A program made the translations under genes and the position numbers. A stretch of DNA of 64,000 nucleotides. Source: Rhynchopus euleeides. Its lineage: Eukaryota > Euglenozoa > Diplonemea > Diplonemida > Diplonemidae. This document shows, piece after piece, positions 1-8,497 of the stretch; within the stretch, counting starts at the first letter, position 1, and each line of letters begins with the position of its first letter. The stretch is from assembly GCA_963210315.1 (NCBI GenBank), contig OY723242.1:1054001-1118000 (forward strand), read 5' to 3'. The notes beneath the pieces were generated by a model, which ran no database searches, was not told where the DNA came from, and worked only from the letters and a program-made list of their open reading frames with translations.

Positions 1-748
1 AGGCCTTGGAAAGGTGACATGTGAAGCCCTGCTTGTGCAATTCCTGGAGGGACAGCCTCTTGCACGAATGTAGCATATCAAGCCAGTCCTTCATCTCTGT
101 GGCACAGAACGCCGATCTGTGTGACTTCGATCCAGAACTTATGCCCTCAAACAAACCCGTGAGCTCCGCGTGATCACCCCCCAGCAGAAACTGCTTTGCT
201 AAAAAAACGGTGTCTCCTTTTCTGAAGAACGCATTTTGCACCTCCCTTATCTGATCGGCCAGGCTGAACGTCGCGAATGAGATGTATTCATCCTTTCTCT
301 GATCTGTCACCGTGCAGAGAGGTGTGGTAAAACTGCCGTGAGCAATACCTGCAGCTAAGCGGATCCTGGCTGTGAGGTCCCTGCTGCCCGGGTTATAGCC
401 ATCAGCAGTCAGGACAACACGAGGGTGTTCCATGTCGATGCGATGCAGGTGTGTTTCGACAATGTGCTCGAGAGTTTTGAGCAAACTACCCCTCCTTGCC
501 TCGACCACTCTCTGGAGGTGCTCTTCATGCTTCCTCACCGTCGCCGGGGAGAGCCCGTGCCTCTCAGGCGCCTTCCCGTGCTCCCGAAACGTCTCTCGAA
601 TGCATTTCGAGATTTCACCGCACTTCCGGATGGACGTCCCTGCCACAAATCGTGACCTGCGAATACCCTCAGCCATCAAGGACATTTCATCTTGCATTGT
701 CTCTTCGGAACCATTCCCACCCGGCTCTCCTGTGGTGTGTGTGTGCAT
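1..748 (-). CDS. Transposase-like protein of unknown family (3'-partial, runs off left edge)
   Basis: One open minus-strand frame runs from an ATG at 748 to the window edge, about 249 residues with no stop. An alternative ATG lies at 697. The N-terminal part is helical and charged. The middle contains VVLTADGYNPGSRDLTARI, and the C-terminal part contains FLLGGDHAELTGLFEG followed by SHRSAFC, then W and LSLQEL. The last block has the same layout as the start of the 89-residue protein encoded in the composite transposons (GHRCSLC, W, LTLSEI), so I place both in one family. The precursor of that family could be a transposase; the catalytic residues cannot be identified by eye. A basic-protein gene lies directly upstream on the same strand (889-1617), as in the composite transposons. 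The DNA between them holds a retroelement repeat relic, so the present N-terminus may not be original. Confidence 0.55.
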   Translation of the reverse strand, partial: MHTHTTGEPGGNGSEETMQDEMSLMAEGIRRSRFVAGTSIRKCGEISKCIRETFREHGKAPERHGLSPATVRKHEEHLQRVVEARRGSLLKTLEHIVETHLHRIDMEHPRVVLTADGYNPGSRDLTARIRLAAGIAHGSFTTPLCTVTDQRKDEYISFATFSLADQIREVQNAFFRKGDTVFLAKQFLLGGDHAELTGLFEGISSGSKSHRSAFCATEMKDWLDMLHSCKRLSLQELHKQGFTCHLSKA

Positions 749-825
749 CCCAACAAAAAAGGCTATGCCTGAGGAACCGGCGGGGGGAGGATGACGTCAA
801 GAGTGATAACCAAAAAAGGGAAAGT

Positions 826-892
826 GTCACTGCGATCGTTCTGCACCTTTTCTTCCGTTTGCTTTCATATACGTTGACGCTTCCACACTCAC
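826..892 (+). repeat. Relic of a YR-retroelement terminal repeat (A type)
   Basis: This stretch begins like the A repeat of the retroelement at 15.4 kb (AAGTGTCACT) and ends with CGTTGACGCTTCCACAC, the same end word. The middle has diverged. The stop codon of the upstream minus-strand gene lies at the junction. It looks like an old solo or partial copy. Confidence 0.5.
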
Positions 893-1617
893 ACTGGATC
901 ATCAAATGTCAGCCTCCGCAGGATGAGGCGCAGAATGTGCCCATTCTGGGTCACCTTCTGTACCGTCGACAGCCCAGATTCCACGATGAACTCGTAGAAT
1001 CCCCCGACGGTTCTTGGAGCAAAGGTGTTGGCTGCTCCCTGCAACGACGACACGTCTCTCTTCCTTCCTGAGTATTGAGGAAAGATCTTGTCTGCCTTCG
1101 AGGATGCCTTCGTCTTCTGGGGGGCAGCCAGCTTCACCTCTGCGGCGTAGAGCCGGGACATCTTTACGCCCGAGGTGAGGGCGGCGTGCGGGTGCAGCTT
1201 CTGCATCTGCTCCAGTTTCGCCTTGGACTTGGCGGAGGCTGATGGAGATGGTGTGATCCTCACACCAATGAACTCCGTATCCGTCCCCCCCTTGGTGCGG
1301 ATGGAGTACCTCTCCAGCTGCGCCTCCTTCGCCGACTTCTCCGACACCGTCCCCCCCTGGTACTCCTTGTACCTGGCCCCCATCGCCGCGCTCACGGTCC
1401 CGTCGTTGCCCTTTATGGGCTTGCCCGTGATCTTCCCGATCAGTGCCTTCAGGGCTGTGTTCGACAGCCGCCCCCCCTCCTCCGGCTCGACGTAGTATTC
1501 AACAAAAAGTTGAATAAAGCCCGGCTGAGTGGCGGGCTGCTTCGTCGGGGGGGCCGAGCTCGGGGCGGTTTCCTCCGTTCTGCTTCTCTTCGCCGTGGTT
1601 TTGGCAGAGGCAGGCAT
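889..1617 (-). CDS. Basic protein with winged-helix/primase-C-terminal-like segment
   Basis: This frame encodes 242 residues from the ATG at 1617. The frame stays open upstream, but that extension is low complexity and the ATG fits the base composition. Residues 1-32 are Ala/Thr/Lys-rich and probably disordered. Residues about 35-125 read FIQLFVEYYVEPEEGGRLSN, then a conserved helical stretch, and end with an RTKGG-turn-FIGVRI. That pattern resembles the winged-helix segment at the C-terminus of phage P4/poxvirus D5-type primases; this is recognition by eye, not a search. The C-terminal half is Lys-rich (KSKAKLEQ, KTKASSKADK). The role is probably DNA binding. It lies just upstream of the transposase-like gene at 1-748 on the same strand. 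Its last codons run into a retroelement repeat relic, so the native C-terminus may be altered. Confidence 0.45.
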   Translation of the reverse strand: MPASAKTTAKRSRTEETAPSSAPPTKQPATQPGFIQLFVEYYVEPEEGGRLSNTALKALIGKITGKPIKGNDGTVSAAMGARYKEYQGGTVSEKSAKEAQLERYSIRTKGGTDTEFIGVRITPSPSASAKSKAKLEQMQKLHPHAALTSGVKMSRLYAAEVKLAAPQKTKASSKADKIFPQYSGRKRDVSSLQGAANTFAPRTVGGFYEFIVESGLSTVQKVTQNGHILRLILRRLTFDDPV

Positions 1618-1854
1618 GATTGATAGCTGTGTGTGTGTGTGTCTGTTGGCGTGTGTGTATCTATTCAACAATGGAGGTAATCTGGTCAGGGCTTGCAAGA
1701 CCCTGGTGATGTGGGTTGTGGGAGGGAGAAACGGCACAAGGAAATTCGCAACAAAGTCCAGCGCTGATATGCCACCACACCTCATATCCCAAGCACACAC
1801 CCAACTGTGCGTTTTCCCCTTCATACTTGGGCGTTCTTCCTGCAGTACAGTGTA

Positions 1855-1975
1855 TAGAGTTGTCGAGTCGACAAGTGCCAGTTGTCGACTCGACAAGTGC
1901 CAGTTGTCGAGTCGACAACTGGCACTTGTCGTCAACAACCCAGTCAGTTGTCGAGGTTTCAGTTGTCGACTCCAC
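1855..1975. repeat. Tandem TTGTCGA(G/C)TCGACAA palindromes
   Basis: Several copies of a self-complementary word built on TTGTCGAGTCGACAA alternate with GTGCCAG spacers, in both orientations. No gene is seen here. Confidence 0.7.
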
Positions 1976-2073
1976 TAGTGGTTGCCAACACTAGCGCACC
2001 GTGTTGACCCCCCCTACCCCCCCCCCCCCCCCCCCGCCCCGTCCCCACACGACGCGCTGGCAGAAATCTCCTG

Positions 2074-2310
2074 AACCGGTTTGAAAACAGTAACCGGTTC
2101 CTTGGGAACCGGTTGAAATCACAACGGCAAACCGGTTACTGACAAATCCGAACCGGTTGAGGACAGGTTCAGAACCGGCTGGGACCGGTTCTGAAACTGG
2201 CAAAAACCGGTTCGTGAACCGGTTTGCAGGAACCGGTTTCAGAACCGGTTCACGAACCGGTTCCGGAACCGGTTCGTGAACCGGTTCCAGAACCGGTTCT
2301 GAAACCGGTT
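2074..2310. repeat. AACCGGTT palindrome array, left end
   Basis: About a dozen copies of the 8-bp self-complementary word AACCGGTT, often extended to GAACCGGTTC, spaced by 5-20 bp. Confidence 0.9.
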
Positions 2311-2929
2311 CCCCCAGTCCTGACCGGATTTCTATAGGGGGACCCTTTCGAATTTTTTTTCGGGGGGGTAAATTGAACGTTTTTGGCCATTTGAAGCCAC
2401 TGCGACCATTCCCGGGCCTCGGAAATCAGATTCTTGCCCCTCAAATGCGGTACCGGTCCGGACGAAAATCCGGACCGGAACCGCAGGTACCGCATGCAGC
2501 CGCCCCAGCGCCGCCCTCCCCACCCCCCTCCCCAGCCTGTCCCAGAAGAGGTCGCTTTTCCCATTGGTGCCTGCCTATGTATTGCCTCTGTTGTGCCTGC
2601 GCCTGTGCCTCCCTGCCCTGTATTTTTTTACCCTCACGGGTATCACGATACAGGGCAGTCCACCCCCTCCCCCCAAAAATCGTTCGCATCATCTTGGCGC
2701 CCATTCCTTCCACTTTCTGGATGTGTTTGGTATTTCCGAACGGAATTTTCCAGCGTCAAGACTGATACCTCGCCGTTTTAGAGTCAGTCACTTCTACCGC
2801 CGCTGCGATTTGCGATACGGTAGTTGTGCAGAAATGCTAACATTTAATTTGCTCTGTGGAACCTGGACTGCACCTTCTGGGCTGTGAGTCTGTAGATAGT
2901 TGGACAGTTGCGGAACCCATCCTTTGTGT

Positions 2930-3240
2930 GCCTCCGACTTGAGGAGCTGTCGACTTCAGAACCAAGGTTCAGAACGAAGATGACGACCTGCTGTGAGCTG
3001 CAAACCTTCTTGACACACCTACCGTACCTGCATTACACTCGTGGTAATTCCATACCCCTGGAAACAGGAGACCACCGTCTGTTCACAGATGGTCTTGAGC
3101 GTGGTAGCCATCTTTGCTATGGAGTCACGATTAAGTCTTTGTGGTCACGTGGGCCCATGAGCAGCGGATACACTTGGAGTGGAGGGAGGGGGTGCGGTTC
3201 TGGAAAAGCGGGTCTGAATCTGGTCAAGGACGACTGAGGG
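2930..3240. repeat. Diverged direct duplication, copy 1
   Basis: Shares many words in the same order with 3930-4250, such as CTGCTGTGAGCTGCA, CTTGACACACCT, GGTAGCCATCTTTGCTATGG and CCCATGAGCAGCGGATACA. Not evidently coding. Confidence 0.75.
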
Positions 3241-3929
3241 CTTCAGTTCGAGTTTAATGTGGGTCCAAGGGTACACAGGAGATCACTGCTTGCATATTCA
3301 ACCTGCTTGTCATCCTCTGGTTACTGTTCAACGGCTCGAACTCCTCGACTTTCCTTGGCTGACTGAAATGAAACAATACGTATGCTGCTATTGTGTTGTT
3401 CCCCTGACAGAGGAACACAAGGGAAGGGTACTGCAGCTGTCCACGAAGTGGCTCGACGTAGCCACCTCACGCTGCCTAGAGGGTCGGTTCAGGTTGAAGC
3501 AGAGCAATTAAGTGTTAGGGGGATGCCTTTGGTCAAGGCCTTTTCTAAAAAAAATTGACCCACGGCGCCTGTGTTGTAGCTCGGTCTACGCCAGGTTCCA
3601 CACCCCGTCATCGCAAAACGTACACATACACAGAGGCAGGCCTCTGTGGTACGGGAGCATGATGGGAGGAAATTTTGCCTTTTGGTCAAAAAGGCGCCTT
3701 TTTAGAATAAATTGACCCGCAGGGTGGCTGAGTCTTATCAGACAGGCCGACCTATGTTGATCAATGGAACCACACAACCTGTTCAACCTGCAAACCACCC
3801 GGGGTGGCGGCTGAGTCCTCACCCCTGCCGTAGCATGAGATAAGCCGACGTCGACCTCCGCTCCGGTCTCTCAACAACGGTCGTCACCAGTTGAACCGCG
3901 TCTGGGAAAGCCTGATCTTTGGATCTGGC

Positions 3930-4250
3930 CTCCCTGTTGTCACTGTGATTCGAAGAACTGTGGGGTTCAGAACCAAGGATGAGGAACTGCTGTGAGCTGC
4001 ACACTCTCTTGACACACCTGCACGTATCTGCGTTACACTCGTGGGAAACCCGAACCCTGTATTTATACAGGAGACTTCCATCTGGGACAGTTTCTGTTCC
4101 AGATGAGCTTTGACAGTGGTAGCCATCTTTGCTATGGAGCCATCGTCATTGCTATCGTCGTCACTCGGACCCATGAGCAGCGGATACAATTGGTGTGGAA
4201 GGAGAGGGTGCGGTTCTGGATCAGTAGGTCTGAATCTGACACTGGGACTG
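3930..4250. repeat. Diverged direct duplication, copy 2
   Basis: Partner of 2930-3240. Between the copies are two short blocks around TTTTCTAAAAAAAATTGACCC (3541) and TTTTTAGAATAAATTGACCC (3697), so the ~1-kb unit may itself be built from smaller repeats. Confidence 0.75.
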
Positions 4251-4293
4251 AAACCCATAGGTCTGAGATGACTCAGTGCGGGTCAGGTCCGTA

Positions 4294-4460
4294 TACCGGT
4301 CCACCGACCGGTACACGGCCAACCGGTCGGGACCCACTTTGCCCGGTTCGCAAATGTCGGTTCTGGAACCGGTTCGGCGGAACCGGTTCACCGGTGAACC
4401 GGTTCGTCCGAACCGGTTCTGGAACCGGTTCCACCGAACCGGTTCGCCGGTGAACCGGTT
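4294..4460. repeat. AACCGGTT palindrome array, right end
   Basis: Second array of ACCGGT/AACCGGTT words, just inside the right inverted repeat of the 2.4-kb element. Confidence 0.9.
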
Positions 4461-4482
4461 CAGCCCGTGCCAGCGCGTCGTG

Positions 4483-6921
4483 CACACACCCCACCCCACC
4501 CCATCGATCCTCAGCAGGAGGAACTGGCATGGGATGAAAGTGGTGGGTCAAACCAGCGCTGAAAACCACCCATGTGTGTGAGTGACTGCTGTGTGCCCCC
4601 ATTGATTTTTTTACCTATCGCCCCCCCCACCCCCAGTAACCAACAGTTCTTCGGGGTGATGGCACGGCGTATGCATGTGGTGGTGTTTTCTGCTCCGACA
4701 AGAGATATTCGCGTGTGCTACGGTGGGCATGTTTTGAGTGGGGTTGGCCCTGCACGGAGGTCGTGTCCCGCCATGTGCGTGTGTATCTCGTCCCAAGCCA
4801 CATCAAGATGCCACCGTGTGGCAAGAAGAACCTGTGACCCGAGGCAGCGGCCCCTCATGGGGGCTACTGCGAACACGGGAAAAAATTGTTGTATTTGGCG
4901 GAACAGCGAGTTTTTCTAGCACAAAGAAATGCTCAAAACGCAAGGCTGATTACAAAAGACGAGGTGCCATCGTTCTGTCCTGCACACAATGTACGAAGCC
5001 GCCGTTCGTGCAACCAACGAACGTAACTCCAAAAAATTGAACACTTTTTGGCGCTCCCCCCCCCCCCCTTCCCTTCCACTCCACCTGACCCCACTCCCTG
5101 CCCCTGATTCTGTTCGCTTCAATCCGGTTGCTTTAAGTCGAATGTACTACTCGGGGGGCCTTCGCTCAGAAGTGCAGACAAGTGAGGATGCAGGCTGCCT
5201 CACAACAAGCTGGCTGCAAAAGTGACACGGAGCGAAAAGGCCCCGACCCCCCCCCCCCCTCTCCTCCCACCGCCCCCACCTCGCATTCATTTATATTTTT
5301 GGTAGCTTCACAACCAGCACGATCATTTCCCATTCCATAGTATTTCTCGACTCCCTCGCCACCCACTCGCACATTTTTTCTTTTTGTTCGTTCGGCGTAG
5401 CCAACTGGGGGAAACTTTCTGTGCCTTTAGCTGGATCGTGCGTCCCCACTCATACCACTTCATCAGACCGGGGAGTGGTGTACACAAAGAGTGGGGTCTG
5501 CGTTCCAACAAAACAACTTTCGGCAGTAATTGGTTTGTTGTCTCGTTTTGCTGTCACTTTACGATTCAGCGGGGGCACATATAGTTTTTTTTCTGCTCTT
5601 TTTTTTGCTGGAGGGAGTGCACGGGGGTGGTGGTGGGGTGTGTGGAAGGGGGGGGGGGTGACTGCGTCTTCTTCTCTCTCTCCCCCCCCACTCTCCCCCC
5701 TCTCCCTCTTCACTTTAACTCCGGAAAAAAGAGAGAAGAAAATCTTGGTTCGTTATTTCTCGCGCTCGCCACCTCGCAGAGAAGTGTGATTCCCACCCCC
5801 CCACCCCACCCCTCTGTAAACTCCAGCAGATGCAAGCCGCCAGCTGGAGCGAAACAGAGACAGCACCCCTACGAGGTTTGCCGTTTATGGCTCTCTTCCT
5901 GTGGGGGTGGGGCTGGGGGCTTGAGTGTGTTTCTCATTCCCTTTCCATTTCCATTTCCATTCCCCCCCCCCCCCCTCCCCCGAGCCTATCCCAGCTCATG
6001 GTTGAAATTCGTGGTGGTGGGGCCCGAGCGGTCTCTCCTGCGAGAGGGCCGATCGTGCGCACAAACAAAGCCCCGGATTCTTTTTGTGGTGAACCGCTTG
6101 AGATGATAGGGAATACATCGTCCAGCAGCACCTGGCACAGCAGAAAGCTGAAAGCTCGTTAGAGGAGGTGTGCGTGTGTGTGGTGCCATGTCACACGATA
6201 TGTGAGCAAATGACTGCGCCGCATCAGGCAGACCGCGAACAAGAAGCGTTGTGCAGGTGTGCCTATGAACACTCATTATCCAACATGGTGGGGAGTCTGC
6301 TGTGGAACAGCGTACCGACCTATGGCCTGCGACAGGGCAAATATTGGTCGGATATGCCAAAGTGATGACCTTGGGCTGATGCAGGCGAACAGGACGACGC
6401 GTGATGTGCCTTGCGCCCCTGCCCCCTCCCCTCCTGCCTCCCCTTCCACACTTTGGCACTGTTCGTGGGTCGTGGGGACCACCGTGTGTTTTCTACTGAG
6501 AAATGAGTCTTTGTGGACAAACACAAAGGCACCACAACTCCCTTGCTTGTCACTCACCCGAGTGACTGTCATGCGGCAGTGGTCCCACCCAAGCTGCTCG
6601 GCAATGCCACCCCACCTCAATGAGTCATTGCTGCGCTTTTTCATCGACTTTTCACCGCCACCCATCACCCACAGCAGGTAAGCCTTCGCAGGACACAACA
6701 GGACTGACATCTGCTTTCGTCCATATTATATCCACCTTGAATTTCCACCGTTGATCTATAACACTTCCTTTTTTTCCCGTGCGAAAGCACATCCGAAAAA
6801 AACTCTTTCGGACCCTCGAAAACTTCACTTCTTGAATCTTCAGAAGGGGAGGGCCACACAGGCACAGCAAGACCTACAAAAGGGAAGCCAAAAGGGAGGC
6901 CTCGTTTCTTTGCCTTTTGAG
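4483..6921. other. Intergenic, pyrimidine-rich
   Basis: No gene is supported. The stretch holds C homopolymers (around 5057, 5248, 5966) and CT-rich runs. At 5440-5560 a block with CACTTCATCAGAC resembles blocks at 54820-54930 and 56770-56880. At 5155-5225 a GGGCCTTCGCTC-bearing block recurs near 8925 and 15128. Confidence 0.6.
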
Positions 6922-6952
6922 CTTTTTCTTTCTTTCTTTCTTTCTTTTGCAG
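6922..6952 (+). promoter_or_regulatory. Polypyrimidine tract and AG, candidate (trans-)splice acceptor for the RRM gene
   Basis: A run of TTTC units ends in TTTTGCAG with the AG at 6951-6952, 130 bp upstream of the RRM start codon. In euglenozoans this is how a spliced-leader addition site looks. Assignment is inference from position and composition. Confidence 0.45.
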
Positions 6953-7081
6953 GTGTGTGTGTGTGTTGTGTGTGGGTTAAACCCTCCCCTTTCAAACACC
7001 CTTTCTTTTATTTAGTTTCCTGCACGCTTCCTTCTTCTTCTCCCTTCTTCTTCTTCACACCCTCACCCCACCACCGGCGCC

Positions 7082-7804
7082 ATGATGGCACAGGCCCAGC
7101 CCGCTGCTGCACAGCCGGTGATCCGCCACCAGACCCCTGCCCACGCACCTGCCGCTGCCGCCGCCCCTGATGCTGTCGTGGGCGCGGCTGCGGCCGGTGC
7201 GTCTGGCCCTCTGCCGTCGAACTACCGCCCGACCAACTGCCCGATCCTGACGCCGCCCCAGCAGAGCGGCGGTCGCCGTGGCTACAACCTCTTCGTGGGG
7301 ACGCTCCCCAACACAGTGACCAAGGAGGATGTCGAGATCCTGTTTGCGCCGTTCGGCACGCTGGCCGACACCTACCTGCTCAAGCAGGAGGGCAAGGGCC
7401 GCTACAGGTGTGGCTTCGTCAGCTTCCGTGAGTACAGCAGCGCGGCACACGCCATCGCGACGCTGAACGGGTTCCGCGTGCACAGCAACGTGCCCCCGCT
7501 GTGCGTCCGCTTCGCGAACCCGCCCAAGGAGGCGGCGGCTGCTGCTGCGGGAGTGGTACCGGCTTCTGCTGTCACGTCGCCCGCCAGTGCCTCGATGTCC
7601 ACACCCACCCAGCCCGTGATCCGCCTGGCGTCTGCTGGTTCGGCATCGAACCAGTCGTCGAACGAGGGTTCGGCACCCGACTCCCCCGCATCGACGGCGT
7701 CGATTGGGCCGACCCCGTGCACCTCCGCAAACACCACGCCGGCAGGGATTGAGTTCCTGCATTCGCGCTTCGTCCCGCTTGCGGCATCGCCCCTGAGGAA
7801 GTAG
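7082..7804 (+). CDS. RNA-binding protein with one RRM (CELF/Bruno-like)
   Basis: 240 residues, starting at tandem ATGs (7082 and 7085). Residues 1-65 are Ala/Pro/Gln-rich and probably disordered. Residues 68-147 form a complete RRM: RNP2 is LFVGTL (70-75), RNP1 is RCGFVSFR (109-116), and the end reads LNGFRV to LCVRFANPPKE, like the final strand of CELF/Bruno RRMs. The C-terminal 90 residues are Ala/Ser/Thr/Pro-rich. The likely role is sequence-specific single-stranded RNA binding in mRNA fate control, common for single-RRM proteins in euglenozoans. The frame is GC-rich and uninterrupted. It has no neighbour within 5 kb and a strong polypyrimidine-AG site upstream. RRM assignment is certain; the subfamily is an inference. 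Confidence 0.9.
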   Translation: MMAQAQPAAAQPVIRHQTPAHAPAAAAAPDAVVGAAAAGASGPLPSNYRPTNCPILTPPQQSGGRRGYNLFVGTLPNTVTKEDVEILFAPFGTLADTYLLKQEGKGRYRCGFVSFREYSSAAHAIATLNGFRVHSNVPPLCVRFANPPKEAAAAAAGVVPASAVTSPASASMSTPTQPVIRLASAGSASNQSSNEGSAPDSPASTASIGPTPCTSANTTPAGIEFLHSRFVPLAASPLRK

Positions 7805-8168
7805 GGTGGAGATCGGTGTTGTCGTGTTCGCCAGAGAAGGAGATTAAGTCGCCTTCTGGAGGCATTGTGCGCGCCACTTCTCTCGGTTGGGCTGCCTCAG
7901 ATGTCAAGAGGTGTGGCTGTCGATGCCAGCGAAAGAACAAAAACCCCGCCGCCAAATTGATTGCGAGATGGAGTGTGATCTGCTTGCGGTGGCAGGGGGG
8001 GGGGGGGTGTGGTGGTGGTGGTAGCAAACACAGAACTGTGAATCCGAAGTTTGGATAAAACAATATTAAATTATGCCGTTATCCCTCCCCCCTCCCCTCC
8101 CTCCCCCCATGTGGCGGTTGCTTGTCGAAATATGCCGCGATTCGCCTCCCTCGCGACCCCACATATTA
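7805..8168. other. 3' region of the RRM gene
   Basis: AT-richer sequence with a G run near 7998 and no coding signal. It probably contains the 3' UTR. The hairpin MITE begins at its right end. Confidence 0.5.
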
Positions 8169-8497
8169 CCGTATACGTAAATATTATGGAACGTAAATAT
8201 TATGGAACGGGCCCATTTTTGGCCGGTCCGTTCCATAATATTTACGTTCCAAAATATTTACAGGGCCAGTTGGGGACTCGGTGGTGAGGACGGCTTGCGT
8301 CAGGAATCGCGCGAAAAGTGCACGAGTAGGTCCCGTCAGGGACTCTGCATGCCGTCCGATCACCTGGTCCAAGTCCCCGAGTCGCAGAAAGCCCTGTAAA
8401 TATTATGGAACGAAAAAAATCTGGAACGCCAACCCACCAGCGTTCCAAAATATTTACGTTCCATAATATTTACGTTCCAAAATATTTACGTATACGG
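8169..8497. mobile_element. Hairpin MITE with TA target duplication
   Basis: A 329-bp imperfect palindrome. It starts CCGTATACGTAAATATT and ends with the reverse complement, with TA on both sides (8167-8168 and 8498-8499). ATTATGGAACGT-like words repeat inside the ends, and the centre also folds. Its ends resemble those of the units inside the foldback element at 39.7-41.4 kb (CCGTAAACGGAAATATT). No coding capacity. Confidence 0.8.

Larger units (their letters stand above)
2048..4482. mobile_element. TIR element with subterminal AACCGGTT arrays
   Basis: A 15-bp word CACGACGCGCTGGCA at 2048-2062 returns as its exact reverse complement at 4468-4482. Immediately inside both ends lie arrays of AACCGGTT. 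The interior (2340-4260) has no convincing long gene but contains a diverged direct duplication of about 310 bp. No clear target-site duplication was found; the left flank is a C homopolymer. Probably a non-autonomous DNA transposon of 2.4 kb. Confidence 0.55.
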
